From Streptomyces canus (lineage in GTDB: Bacteria; Actinomycetota; Actinomycetes; Streptomycetales; Streptomycetaceae), in NCBI RefSeq assembly GCF_030815415.1, contig NZ_JAUSWW010000002.1, positions 124,001-188,000 of the forward strand: a stretch of DNA of 64,000 nt. Reading direction: 5' to 3'. A model generated the notes under the pieces. It saw nothing but the letters and a program-made list of their open reading frames with translations. It was not told where the DNA came from and ran no database searches. The position numbers and the translations under genes are program-made. This document shows, one piece after another, positions 52,910 through 61,329 of the stretch. Every line of letters begins with the position of its first letter. The stretch's first letter is position 1.

Positions 52910-53311
52910 TCACAGCGGCAGCGTGATCCCCAGCTCCCGCATCGCCGAGGACGGCGGCCCGCCCTCCGACCGCTCGGTCTTGCACCCCTTGCTGCCGGGT
53001 GCCAGCGTGCGCGGGTCCACCGCCTCGGCGGGCGCGCCGGTGGCGTAGAGACCATCGGGGTCGGTGTCGCGGTCGTGCGGAAGCAGCCAGAACACCCGGC
53101 GCCGGAAAGTACCCGAGGAACGGGACGGCTTGGCCCCGGGACCCAGCAGCGCGTAGCCGACCATGCGTCCGTCGCGGTGGTAGGGGGGCTTGCCACGGCG
53201 CGTCGTCAGCCGGTCCAGGCTCTGACGTACGTAGTCGAGCGTGTCGATGTCCTCGAGCCAGACGAAGTCGTCCTCATGAACGAGCTCGTCCTCAGCAATG
53301 AGGGCGCTCAT
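52910..53311 (-). CDS. Small replication-module protein (module A)
   Basis: 133 residues, soluble. Conserved core FVWLEDIDTLDYVRQSLDRL...KPPYHRDGRMVGYALLGPG...RRVFWLLPHDRDTDPDGLYATGAP. A paralogue with the same core is encoded at 63023-63406. It follows the helicase gene with a 4-base overlap. I do not recognise a family. The conserved placement after a primase/helicase pair suggests a replication accessory role, e.g. loader or regulator. Confidence 0.8.
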   Translation of the reverse strand: MSALIAEDELVHEDDFVWLEDIDTLDYVRQSLDRLTTRRGKPPYHRDGRMVGYALLGPGAKPSRSSGTFRRRVFWLLPHDRDTDPDGLYATGAPAEAVDPRTLAPGSKGCKTERSEGGPPSSAMRELGITLPL

Positions 53312-54807
53312 GCTGTCTCCTCGTCGGCGACCACTCCGATGCCCGGGTAGTACTTGCGCTGGTTGGACAGGATCATCTCCTTGGGCGACGCCAGTCCCAC
53401 CACCTCTCGGACCCGTGCCGCGAAGGCCCGGGACGAGATCGCTGGGGCACCCTCATTCTGACACCAGGTCTTATAAACCGCGTAGAGCTGTGCCTGTTCC
53501 GCCCTCAGCGCCGGTGCGAGCCGGCAGGACTCGGAGAGGAATCGCCCGGTGTGGTCCTCGGTCTCCGCGTACGCCGTGGTGGCGATCCGTACCCGTTCGG
53601 GACCGGTGAGGTTCTTCTCGCCGCTCAGGTAGCGACGGGCGCCCAGGATCAGCCAGTTGAGGATTCCGGGGCCCTCCTCGGTGACGAGGATGTCGGCCAG
53701 GTTGTCGATCTTCCGGTCGTCGGGCACGACCCTCTCGAACGGGATCAGCCGCATCCGCCGCCAGAACGCGAAGCCACCGGTGCCCACTTCGGGCCGGTGA
53801 TTGCCCAGCAGCCAGAGTTTGTGGGTGGGTTCGAAGCTGAAGAAGTCCTGCCGCATGCGGCGCGCCTTGATCCGGTCGCCACCCGTCAGCAGCTTCACCC
53901 GGGCCTCGTCGAAACGGTCCCCCGGCTTGACCTCGCTACACACGATGACCCGCCGGCCGTGCAGCTCCGCCAGGTCGGTGGGGTGCCCCTCGTAGGGCCG
54001 GGCCATCAGGAACCCGGGCGGGGCCGCGTCGGCGTAGTCCCCCACCAGCTTCATCAGGACGTCCAGCAGCACCGACTTGCCGTTCTTGCCGGACCCGAAC
54101 AGAAACGGCATGACCTGCCCGCCGACGTCCCCAGTGATGGAGTACCCCAGCAGCAGATGCAGGAAGTCGATCATCTCCGCGCCCTCGGCCCCGTCGCCGA
54201 AGGTGTCGACGAGGAACCGGTCCCAGCGCGGGGTGGGCATCGGCTGGGGGGCCGCGGTGGTGGAGCGGGAGTGGAAGTCCTTGTCGGGGTCGGGGGTACG
54301 GATCAGTCCGGTGCGCAGGTCGACGATGCCGGCCGGGGTGCACAGCGCGTAGGGGTCGGCGTCCAGCCGGGCCGCGTTGAGCACCATGCCGGGCGCGGAC
54401 CTGGCCTGCGCGAGCATCGCGTTCATGCCGCTGGTGCTGAGTGCCCGACGGCGATGCTGCTGCAGCGCGGTGGAGGTGAACACGCCTCGCGGGTCGTTGC
54501 TCGCCAGGGACTCCGCGAGGTCCCCCGCAGCCCACATCACGGTGTCGTCCTCGTCGATCTGCCAACGGGTGCTGTCCCAGCGGAACCAGCCGAGGCCGGG
54601 CACATGCCGGTAGTCGTTGGAGTAGAGCTTGACGAACAGTTTGGCGTTGCCCCGGTCGCTGAGGGTGTCGGGCAGCAGTCCGTCGGCCGTGGCCTCTCCC
54701 TGCGCGGGGGCGTCCTCGGAGCGGCGGGCATGCGGTACGGGCTGGGCGAGGATCTGCGCGGCTACGGCCTGGGCGTCGAAGAGTGTGTCGTCCTGGCGGG
54801 ACGTCAT
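53308..54807 (-). CDS. SF3/D5-type replicative helicase (module A)
   Basis: 499 residues. N-terminal region with LSDRGNAKLFVKLY and the D5_N-type segment, then a superfamily 3 core: Walker A FGSGKNGKSVLLDVLMKLVGDYADA, Walker B-like HGRRVIVCSEVKPG, sensor region LLTGGDRIKARRMRQDFFSFEPTHKLWLLGNHRP. C-terminal winged-helix part ARVREVVGLASPKE. Plasmid/phage helicases of this type work with a primase-polymerase at iteron origins. Overlaps on both sides show a three-gene operon. It is a paralogue of 61326-62861. Confidence 0.9.
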   Translation of the reverse strand: MTSRQDDTLFDAQAVAAQILAQPVPHARRSEDAPAQGEATADGLLPDTLSDRGNAKLFVKLYSNDYRHVPGLGWFRWDSTRWQIDEDDTVMWAAGDLAESLASNDPRGVFTSTALQQHRRRALSTSGMNAMLAQARSAPGMVLNAARLDADPYALCTPAGIVDLRTGLIRTPDPDKDFHSRSTTAAPQPMPTPRWDRFLVDTFGDGAEGAEMIDFLHLLLGYSITGDVGGQVMPFLFGSGKNGKSVLLDVLMKLVGDYADAAPPGFLMARPYEGHPTDLAELHGRRVIVCSEVKPGDRFDEARVKLLTGGDRIKARRMRQDFFSFEPTHKLWLLGNHRPEVGTGGFAFWRRMRLIPFERVVPDDRKIDNLADILVTEEGPGILNWLILGARRYLSGEKNLTGPERVRIATTAYAETEDHTGRFLSESCRLAPALRAEQAQLYAVYKTWCQNEGAPAISSRAFAARVREVVGLASPKEMILSNQRKYYPGIGVVADEETA

Positions 54808-55901
54808 GCGCGTCCTCCTGGGGACAGTGGGCGCGTACGGCCGGCGTTCAGACCGCTGCGGATGATGGCCGTGTAACGGCGCTCCTGCCCCGGCCGGGCA
54901 TGCTCGGCGGCCTCGCTGAGGACCCGCTCTGCCTCCGTCGCCTCCAGCTGTCCCCCGGCCACGAGCCCTCCTGCGGTGTACGCGGCACGGTTCAACTTCT
55001 CGGAGAACGCGGCGCCTTCGGCTACGGCGGCACAGGCAGCCACCTCTTCGAGCAGTGCGCCCAGCACCCGGCTCACCGCTCCGCGGCCGCCTCCCGCGGC
55101 CAGTACTGCTTGCCGGGCCCGCGGTGGGACCGGCCTCGGCGCGGGCACGTACGCGGGCGGCAGATGCCCGGTGCGCTCCAGCTCGCGGGCCAGCCAGTCG
55201 GGCAGCGGTGCGGGCTCCCGTACGTCCCCCACCACTTCGTACACACCGGCGTCGGTCACGGTGCCGGGGGCGACGATGTACCCGCCGTGCGCCCGTACGT
55301 CGACCTGCCAGGCCAGCGCGCGGCCACCGGAGCCCGTGGAGCACTGCCAGCGACGCCCGCCATGCGCCCGGTACCAGACGTGCAGACCGCCCGAGGGGGT
55401 GCGCACGCGAAGGGTCGTCTCGTCGTCGGCGGGGCTGTCGAAGCCGCGCAGGGCGGCCAGCAGACCGATCGTGTGGAAGCCGTTGGCGAGCCCGGTCAGG
55501 TCGATCCCCTCGGAGATGGTGATGCCGGGTAACAGCCGGTCCCGTCCGGGGAGTTCGCGCTCATGAGCATCGATGTCGACGACCAGGAGGCTGGCGGGTC
55601 CACAGGCGATCCCGACACCGAAGCCCGGGTGCGCGCCCCACCACTGCTCGATGCGGGCGAAGTCGAGGGTGGCGGCGTGAAAGCCATGACACCAGCGACC
55701 GGCAGCCGGACAGCCGCAGCCCTTGTGATGGTGCCCGGGCAGACGGCAGGTCTCGCAGTTGCCCGCAGGCGTCTTGCGTCCCGGTGCCAGCGGATGGACG
55801 GGCCAGCCCCGGCTGGCACACCACCGGGCCGTCGCCAACGGGCCTGCCACCGGAGCGGACGACCGTGAGTAGCTACGTGAGTTGTGCAGCTCAGAGGCCA
55901 T
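54804..55901 (-). CDS. Bifunctional primase-polymerase (prim-pol domain, module A)
   Basis: 365 residues from the ATG at 55901 (behind GGGGGGTG). The prim-pol domain: ARWCASRGWPVHPLAPGRKTP, a zinc-like motif CETCRLPGHHHKGCGC, FGVGIACGPASLLVVDIDAH (catalytic D-x-D), and STGSGGRALAWQVDVRAHGGYIVAPG. The C terminus is helical. Makes primers or short DNA at the plasmid origin. It is read away from the iteron region at 55902-56430. Paralogue: 60253-61329. Confidence 0.88.
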   Translation of the reverse strand: MASELHNSRSYSRSSAPVAGPLATARWCASRGWPVHPLAPGRKTPAGNCETCRLPGHHHKGCGCPAAGRWCHGFHAATLDFARIEQWWGAHPGFGVGIACGPASLLVVDIDAHERELPGRDRLLPGITISEGIDLTGLANGFHTIGLLAALRGFDSPADDETTLRVRTPSGGLHVWYRAHGGRRWQCSTGSGGRALAWQVDVRAHGGYIVAPGTVTDAGVYEVVGDVREPAPLPDWLARELERTGHLPPAYVPAPRPVPPRARQAVLAAGGGRGAVSRVLGALLEEVAACAAVAEGAAFSEKLNRAAYTAGGLVAGGQLEATEAERVLSEAAEHARPGQERRYTAIIRSGLNAGRTRPLSPGGRA

Positions 55902-56430
55902 TCGCACCCCCCACCAGCGACCGAAGCGACTGAGCGACCGGCACAGCATAGCTAAGGAGGTGGGGCCCGAACGTCCCTTGAGAAAACAGATATTCGAGTC
56001 AGTTCCGTGGCCAGCGACTCACGTGGTTTCGGTAGCTGCTCAGCCGTCCGGGCGAAGCCGCAGGTCAGAGAAGTGAGAGTGATCAAACAGCGACTGAAGC
56101 GACTCAAGCTCGCTATATATGACGCCAACGCGCACGCACACGCGCACACGCGAATGTCTCCATATACCCAGACCTTCAGTCGCTTCAGTCGCTGTTCAAC
56201 CGAAGAGAAGCCTCTGACCAGGCCTTTTCCAGCAGCGACCGAAAGCTACCGAAGGGGCACTCGGTAGCTTCTCCTCAGTCGCTGCCCACGTAGGCCCTAT
56301 TCGGCCACAGCGACTCAGGCTCCCTCCACTCCCCCACCCAAGCCCCAGAGCGACTCAAGCGACTGTGAAGCGAGAACGCCCTCCCGACCGGCCAGCGGCT
56401 ACCGGGCTCCCCACGGCTGAGTCGCTTGGG
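55902..56430. repeat. Iteron-type replication origin A (AGCGACT repeats, inverted)
   Basis: Many copies of AGCGACTGA/AGCGACTCA and their complements run through the region, e.g. 55916-55945, 56020, 56088-56107, 56174-56193, around 56235, 56300 and 56350. An inverted pair flanks the centre: CAGCGACTGAAGCGACTCAAG (56088-56107) and its near-perfect complement (56174-56193). Between them lie TATATATG and a run of alternating purine-pyrimidine (CGCGCACGCACACGCG). A 10-base inverted repeat AAGCTACCGA/TCGGTAGCTT is at 56243-56270. The features suggest an iteron-controlled origin next to its primase gene. Confidence 0.8.
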
Positions 56431-56433
56431 TCG

Positions 56434-56450
56434 CTATTACGACGTAATAG
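56434..56450. promoter_or_regulatory. parS-like palindrome 1
   Basis: CTATTACGACGTAATAG: eight-base arms around one central base. First of seven copies in the region, upstream of the DNA-binding protein gene. Confidence 0.75.
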
Positions 56451-56595
56451 CCGGGCTCCCCGCTCCCCTCCCCCACCGCCGGGGTTGGGGAACTTCGCCC
56501 CTGGTCTACCCCATACTGATCTCCCGTAATGACATCGCGCCCCACCCCTGTCCGGGCAGCGGGCCATGAGAACCGGAGCCGAGGGAGGAGACGGG

Positions 56596-57168
56596 ATGCC
56601 GGATCGCACCCATGAGTTCGGCAAGTACGGTGCCCGAGGCGTCAAGGGGTACGAAGCAGTCGCCCACCGGCTGGATGCCCTCGCCGGCTACATCGCCACT
56701 CCGGTCACCGCCCGGCGTGGTCTGCTGGCCCGCCTGCACTACCTCACCCGCAGCGAGCATGCCCTGGCAGCCGCGCGCTCCGCAGGCCTGACGGTCACCG
56801 ACCGCACCCTCAAGGCGTGGCTGGACGGCAGACGCAGTCCGTCGAAGAAGAACCTCGAACGCATCGAGACTGCGTATCGCACCGTCCGCCGCCACAACGT
56901 GGCCCGCTATCTGCTGGCCCGCCTCAACCGCGAGGGCCGCGGCACCCGCGTCGAAATCCACCCGCTTAACCAGTCCCAGGTCTCCCGTCCGCGTCAGCGC
57001 GTCGTGGAGTTCCGCACCCTCAACATCCGGCACTGGGACCGCATCGTCGAAGCCTGGGCCAACGACAACATTCAGGCCCTCGACGACGCCTGGGTCGACC
57101 AGATCGTCGACCTCGGCTCCCAGTGGGGCCAGTACGAGTACGTCACCAACGTGGGCTTCGCAGCCTGA
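56596..57168 (+). CDS. Helix-turn-helix DNA-binding protein between origin and partition genes
   Basis: 190 residues; ATG directly behind a strong GAGGGAGGAG site, which decides against the earlier ATG at 56566. The centre reads SEHALAAARSAGLTVTDRTLKAWLDGRRSPSKKNLERIETAYRTVRRHN, a helix-turn-helix type segment. The C-terminal acidic region (IRHWDRIVEAWANDNIQALDDAWVDQIVDLGSQWGQYEYV) may dimerise. Flanked on both sides by the parS-like palindromes (56434, 57170, 57196), so it may be a partition or copy-number regulator. I do not recognise a named family. Confidence 0.75.
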   Translation: MPDRTHEFGKYGARGVKGYEAVAHRLDALAGYIATPVTARRGLLARLHYLTRSEHALAAARSAGLTVTDRTLKAWLDGRRSPSKKNLERIETAYRTVRRHNVARYLLARLNREGRGTRVEIHPLNQSQVSRPRQRVVEFRTLNIRHWDRIVEAWANDNIQALDDAWVDQIVDLGSQWGQYEYVTNVGFAA

Positions 57169-57169
57169 G

Positions 57170-57218
57170 CTATTACGTCGTAATAGCTCAGCCCCCTATT
57201 ACGTCGTAATAGGGGGCT
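57170..57218. promoter_or_regulatory. parS-like palindromes 2 and 3
   Basis: CTATTACGTCGTAATAG at 57170-57186 and again at 57196-57212. The second extends to a 29-base palindrome (57190-57218) with C/G arms. They lie between the convergent ends of the DNA-binding protein and parB, so the longer stem may double as a terminator. Confidence 0.75.
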
Positions 57219-57233
57219 GACTCATCAGACGGC

Positions 57234-58328
57234 TCAGACAGCCTGGCCGTCACTCTCCACCAGGCCGGCTCGCTGCTCCTGATGCTCGTTGAGGATCCGC
57301 AGCATCTTGTCGAACTCGGTGTCGCTCATCTTCCGGATGAGATGCATCGCGAGGAAGGCACCATCGTCGTAGGGAAGCTTCGGCGGCGTCCTCAGATCGG
57401 CCTCAGCAGTCTCAGTAGTCTCAGCGGCCTCGACTGCAGAGACTGCTTCAGCCGCCTTGCTCGCCGAGGCGTTGCCACGTGGCTCCGGAACCGTCTCCGC
57501 ACGCTGCACCGGTGCTTCGACAGCCGCCGGCTTCTCCTGGCGGGCACCATCCTCTATTACGCCGTAATAGCCCTCAGCCCCATCATCCGGCTTCTGCGCC
57601 CGGCGCTCCTGCTTCAGGACCTCCTTGCGGACCCGCTCGGCCTTCAGCTCCTCCAGTACCTCTTCCTGCTGCTCGGCCGGCTTGTTGCCGACAGCCCGCA
57701 GCAGATCGATGGGCTCCTGACCCACCCGCTGCTGAAGTTCAGGCGTCAGGTTCAGCAGAGCAAGCCTCTGCGACACCCATCCCTGCGACCGGTGCAGCCG
57801 CTTCGCCAGAGCCGTCTGGCTCCCATGGATCACCAGCAGCCGTTGCAGCGCGCGGGCCTCGTCGAGCTCCTCGAGATCCTGCCGGTGGATGTTGGCGACC
57901 AGCGCCGACTCCAGAAGCTCTTCGGAGGTGGCGCCCTGCTCGTCACTGACCATCACCTTGACGGAGGCCAGGCCCGCCTCGCGGGCGGCCGCGAGGCGGC
58001 TGCTGCCGTCGATGACGACATAGATCGTCTCCGGCTCCAGATCGGCCTCGTGCGCAGGGTTGGCCTTCACATAGGCGTCGCGGTTCATGACCGTGATCGC
58101 CTGCTTCTGCCCATGCGTCTTGAGGCTCCCTGCCAGATCGGTCAGGTCGCCGAGGCTGGAGCGCGGGTTGTCGGGGTTGAGGCTCACACGGTCGGTCGGC
58201 AGTTCCGAGGGCGGGGCGACCCCTTCGGTCGGCACCCCGGTCGCCGCGGCCACGGCCTGCCGGCGCGCGCTGATGCCTCGGGTGGCCCCGCCGAAGCGAC
58301 CGGCGCCCAGCTGATCGGCCTTGCTCAT
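57234..58328 (-). CDS. parB: ParB-family partition protein
   Basis: 364 residues; ATG overlapping the parA stop. N-terminal ParB/Spo0J domain: NPDNPRSSLGDLTDLAGSLKTHGQKQAITV, and IDGSSRLAAAREAGL (CTP-binding region). Central HTH with LAKRLHRSQGWVSQRLALLNL. C-terminal half is Lys/Glu- and Ala-rich (coiled/linker) with EAETTETAEADLRT and the end segment LIRKMSDTEFDKMLRILNEHQEQRA. Should load on the parS-like sites, one of which (57554-57570) lies inside the gene. Confidence 0.92.
   Translation of the reverse strand: MSKADQLGAGRFGGATRGISARRQAVAAATGVPTEGVAPPSELPTDRVSLNPDNPRSSLGDLTDLAGSLKTHGQKQAITVMNRDAYVKANPAHEADLEPETIYVVIDGSSRLAAAREAGLASVKVMVSDEQGATSEELLESALVANIHRQDLEELDEARALQRLLVIHGSQTALAKRLHRSQGWVSQRLALLNLTPELQQRVGQEPIDLLRAVGNKPAEQQEEVLEELKAERVRKEVLKQERRAQKPDDGAEGYYGVIEDGARQEKPAAVEAPVQRAETVPEPRGNASASKAAEAVSAVEAAETTETAEADLRTPPKLPYDDGAFLAMHLIRKMSDTEFDKMLRILNEHQEQRAGLVESDGQAV
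57554..57570. promoter_or_regulatory. parS-like palindrome 4 inside parB
   Basis: CTATTACGCCGTAATAG, with C as central base. The conservation of arms within coding DNA supports a binding role. Confidence 0.7.
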
Positions 58329-59560
58329 GAGATCTCCCGCGCGAGGGCCCGCATACCGACCGCCTGCTGGGACTTGGGAGCGTAGGACAGCAGCGGCTGC
58401 TTCACCCGCACAGCCTCCTTCTGCTCCTTGAGGTCTCCAATGAGCCCGACGACCTTCGGATCCTTTATGTCGACCCACCCTTGAAGGGAAGAGGTGGCGA
58501 TGTACCCGCGTCGGGAGTCGTAGAGGTTGACGACGATCCCGAGATAGTCGATGTCGATCTGCAGGTCGCCGCGCAGGTCGTCGATCTGGGTGGTGAGCAG
58601 CTCGTAGGCGTCGGCTGAACTGTCCTCGGCCTGGACGACGATCAGCGCCCCGGACTGGCCGGGCTTCTCGCCGTCGCGTCGCCTGCCGTAGTAGGCCGCG
58701 GCGTCCATGCTGAGTCCGAGGCTGGGAGGGCAGTCGACGAGGATGACGTCGTAATGTGGCTCCAGCGGGGCCAGGGCGCGCTCCAGGGCGGCTTCCCGCG
58801 CCCGGACGGCCGACAGACGTACGTCCAGCAGGAAGGCGTCGTTGCACGCGGGCAGTAGATGCAGCCGGCCGGCGAAGTGCTCGTCGTCGACGGAGACGAT
58901 GAGGTCGCGCAGGTCGCCCTTGGGGTCGCCCGCCATGTGGTTGGTGAGGCTGTCGCCGTTCATCGGCAGGGGAGTGCCACCCAGTTGGTTGGTGAGGTGG
59001 CACTGCGGGTCGAAGTCGACGAGCAGGACCCGCAGTCCGAGCCCGGGCAGGTCCTCGGTGTCGAGCGGGCTGTCGAGCGCGTCGCTGGCGGCCGCGAGCT
59101 GCTTGGCGATACGGACGGGGTAGAGGCGGCTGGGATTCTCGGCGAGCGCCTCACCGGTGCCCGCCGTGATGGCCGTCTTGCCGACGCCGCCCTTCTGGTT
59201 GCATACGACGATCCGGCGGGTGATGGCCGGCCTCTCGACGTCCGGTGCGGGGTGCGTGTCCAGCCACAACTGCACGGACTGGGCTAGGCCCTGGATGAGG
59301 GAAACTCGACGGTCGCTCGCGATCCGCTTGAACTCGTCCCACTGACCTTCCGGCAGGAAGGTGGAGAACGAGTCGGCGCCGGAGGTGTCGACCCCGGCTG
59401 TCGCCGATGCGAGGTTGCACCAGTCCTGGATGCCCTGCTCTACGGCGGCCTGGATCTCGATGCCCTTCTGGGCGGCTCTGACCTTGAGGTCCTGCCGGAG
59501 CCATCCCGGCAGCTTGGAGACGACCTTCTCGCGGTCGTTCGGGGAGGCTGGAGAAGTCAT
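58325..59560 (-). CDS. parA: ParA-family partition ATPase with N-terminal extension
   Basis: 411 residues; ATG behind AAGGTGA. The ATPase domain begins at about residue 113: VVCNQKGGVGKTAITAGTGEAL with the deviant Walker A, then VLLVDFDPQCHLTNQLGG (A') and DVILVDCPPSLGLSMDAA (Walker B). The first 110 residues contain two short amphipathic segments similar to each other (LPGWLRQDLKVRAAQKGIEIQAAVEQGIQDW; LPEGQWDEFKRIASDRRVSLIQGLAQSVQLW), probably DNA-binding and giving autorepression. Operon with parB. A parS-like palindrome lies 60 bases upstream, probably the operator. Confidence 0.93.
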   Translation of the reverse strand: MTSPASPNDREKVVSKLPGWLRQDLKVRAAQKGIEIQAAVEQGIQDWCNLASATAGVDTSGADSFSTFLPEGQWDEFKRIASDRRVSLIQGLAQSVQLWLDTHPAPDVERPAITRRIVVCNQKGGVGKTAITAGTGEALAENPSRLYPVRIAKQLAAASDALDSPLDTEDLPGLGLRVLLVDFDPQCHLTNQLGGTPLPMNGDSLTNHMAGDPKGDLRDLIVSVDDEHFAGRLHLLPACNDAFLLDVRLSAVRAREAALERALAPLEPHYDVILVDCPPSLGLSMDAAAYYGRRRDGEKPGQSGALIVVQAEDSSADAYELLTTQIDDLRGDLQIDIDYLGIVVNLYDSRRGYIATSSLQGWVDIKDPKVVGLIGDLKEQKEAVRVKQPLLSYAPKSQQAVGMRALAREIS

Positions 59561-59621
59561 GGAGTCACCTTACTAACGCAGGTGATCAAAAACGCGAACG
59601 ACGCGTTAGGTAGGCCAGGTT

Positions 59622-59638
59622 TTATTACGACGTAATAG
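59622..59638. promoter_or_regulatory. parS-like palindrome 5, upstream of parA
   Basis: TTATTACGACGTAATAG: one arm base differs from the other copies. Positioned 62 bases before the parA ATG, fitting autoregulation. Confidence 0.7.
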
Positions 59639-60252
59639 ATCGAGGGACTGAGCAGAGGGACGGAGAGGGCCTGAGGGACTGTTGGGTCCCTGGGCTTCAG
59701 TCCCTGGTATCTGTGCAGGTCAGAGGGTTTTGGGGGGTCAGATCAGGGACTGTAGGGACTGAACTTCCTAATTATGAGCTGGAGTAGAGCTCTTTTCGTA
59801 CGCGCGTGCGCATCTGCCTCTATATGTCTAGTTCAGCTCATAATTAGAGAGTTGAGTCCCTACAGTCCCTGCTGGAGGGGGGGAAACGCGCTGACCTGCG
59901 CGTTTGTGCAGGGACTGAAGGAAGGGACGGTCCCTGCAGGGACCCTAGGTTGAGTCCCTGGAGGCTCTCTCGAGGATTCAGTCCCTCCAGCCACTCCCAA
60001 GTGACCTAAAACGGCACCGACCGATGGGGGAGTAGCGCCCCGCCGCAGGCCGAAGGGACTCAAGGGACCGAAGGAACTGATAGAACGCCACGCGGTGGGA
60101 GTTGCCTCGCTCCCGGTTGACATGCCTCTACACTCTTCCCGAAACACAGTCCCTTCGGTCCCTGATAGAACATCACCCACACCCGTGGCCTGGTGTTTTC
60201 TCAGGGACTGAGCCATAGAACCGAACCACGAGACCCGACAAGGACGATCAGC
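59639..60252. repeat. Iteron-type replication origin B (AGGGACT repeats, 43-base inverted arms)
   Basis: AGGGACTGA and complements recur from 59645 to 60210. The centre is a 43-base inverted repeat: left arm 59744-59786, starting CAGGGACTGTAGGGACT and ending in the AT-rich TAATTATGAGCTG; right arm 59829-59871, nearly complementary with about six mismatches. The 42-base loop has CGTACGCGCGTGCGC and CTATATG. Iterons continue to the primase start, with the repeated CTGATAGAAC near 60078 and 60160. Same architecture as origin A, but the repeat core differs by one base. Confidence 0.82.
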
Positions 60253-61329
60253 GTGCCGCGCCCCGGTGACATCCGCCTGCCTGCCGCCCCGGCCAGGTCC
60301 GCGACACCGTATGCCGTCGCGCGCTGGTGTGCCGCACAGGGCTGGCCGGTCCATCCGCTGGCTCCCGGTCGCAAGACCCCGGCCGCCAACTGCTCCGAGT
60401 GCAGGGACCGAAGCCACGACCCGAAGACATGCCCCTGCCTGCCCGCAGGACGCCCCTGCCACGGCTTCCACGCCGCCACCACCAACACGCGGTACATCGA
60501 CGCCTGGTGGGGGAGCAGCCCCTCCGCAGGCGTAGGCGTCGCCTGCGGTCCGGCCGAGCTCGTCGTCCTGGACGTGGACGCACACAGCGCCCAGGTCCCC
60601 GACCGTGGCCGCCTCCTGCCGGGCATCCCCATCCCCGATGCCGTGAACCTCACCGGCCTCGCATCAGGCTTCGACACCCTCGCCCTTCTCGCGGCCTTCC
60701 GGGGTCAGCCCGACCCGACCCACGACGAGACGACCCTACGCGTGCGCACCCCCTCAGGGGGCCTGCACATCTGGTACCGCAACCCGCACCCGGCAACCCG
60801 GTTGCGCTGCTCGACCGGCTCCAGCCCCAAGGTCGCGCTTGCCTGGCAGGTCGATGTGAGGGCCGAGGGCGGGTACATCATCGCCCCCACCACCCGCACC
60901 GCACAGGGCACTTACGCGCCCGAGGGCACCGCACGCCTGCCCGCACCACTGCCCGGCTGGCTGCACGCCGAACTCGTCCGCACCGGCCACGTCATCGCCC
61001 CACCGGTCCCCAAGCAGCCCCTCGCACGGACCCGTCGTACCCGCAGACCCGCCGCAGCCCACCGTGTCCTCACGCCGCTTGTCGACGAGATCGCCCAGTG
61101 CGCGACCGCGTCCGAAGGAACCGGGTTCACGGAGAAGCTCAACCGAGCCGCCTACACCGCAGGAGGCCTCGTGGCAGCCGGCCACCTGGAGGAGACCGCA
61201 GTTCGCGACCAACTCCGCGCCACGGCCGACGAGGCCAGGCCCTGGCAGACCGCCCGCAACGAAAAGATCATCGACGACGGCCTTGCCGCTGGGGCCGCCC
61301 ACCCGTTCCGTCTCGAAGGACGTTCATGA
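60253..61329 (+). CDS. Bifunctional primase-polymerase (module B)
   Basis: 358 residues from a GTG behind AAGGACGA; an earlier GTG at 60193 has no site. Prim-pol features: RWCAAQGWPVHPLAPGRKTP, CSECRDRSHDPKTCPC (zinc-like), VGVACGPAELVVLDVDAH (D-x-D) and STGSSPKVALAWQVDVRAEGGYIIAP. The C-terminal segment TGFTEKLNRAAYTAGGLVAAGHLEE is almost the same as in the module A protein. Read away from origin B. Confidence 0.88.
   Translation: MPRPGDIRLPAAPARSATPYAVARWCAAQGWPVHPLAPGRKTPAANCSECRDRSHDPKTCPCLPAGRPCHGFHAATTNTRYIDAWWGSSPSAGVGVACGPAELVVLDVDAHSAQVPDRGRLLPGIPIPDAVNLTGLASGFDTLALLAAFRGQPDPTHDETTLRVRTPSGGLHIWYRNPHPATRLRCSTGSSPKVALAWQVDVRAEGGYIIAPTTRTAQGTYAPEGTARLPAPLPGWLHAELVRTGHVIAPPVPKQPLARTRRTRRPAAAHRVLTPLVDEIAQCATASEGTGFTEKLNRAAYTAGGLVAAGHLEETAVRDQLRATADEARPWQTARNEKIIDDGLAAGAAHPFRLEGRS

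Noticed and set aside
55902..60252. Repeats resembling a CRISPR array
   Set aside because: Repeat units are only 7 to 20 bases, occur in both orientations, have no uniform spacers and no cas genes; iterons fit better.
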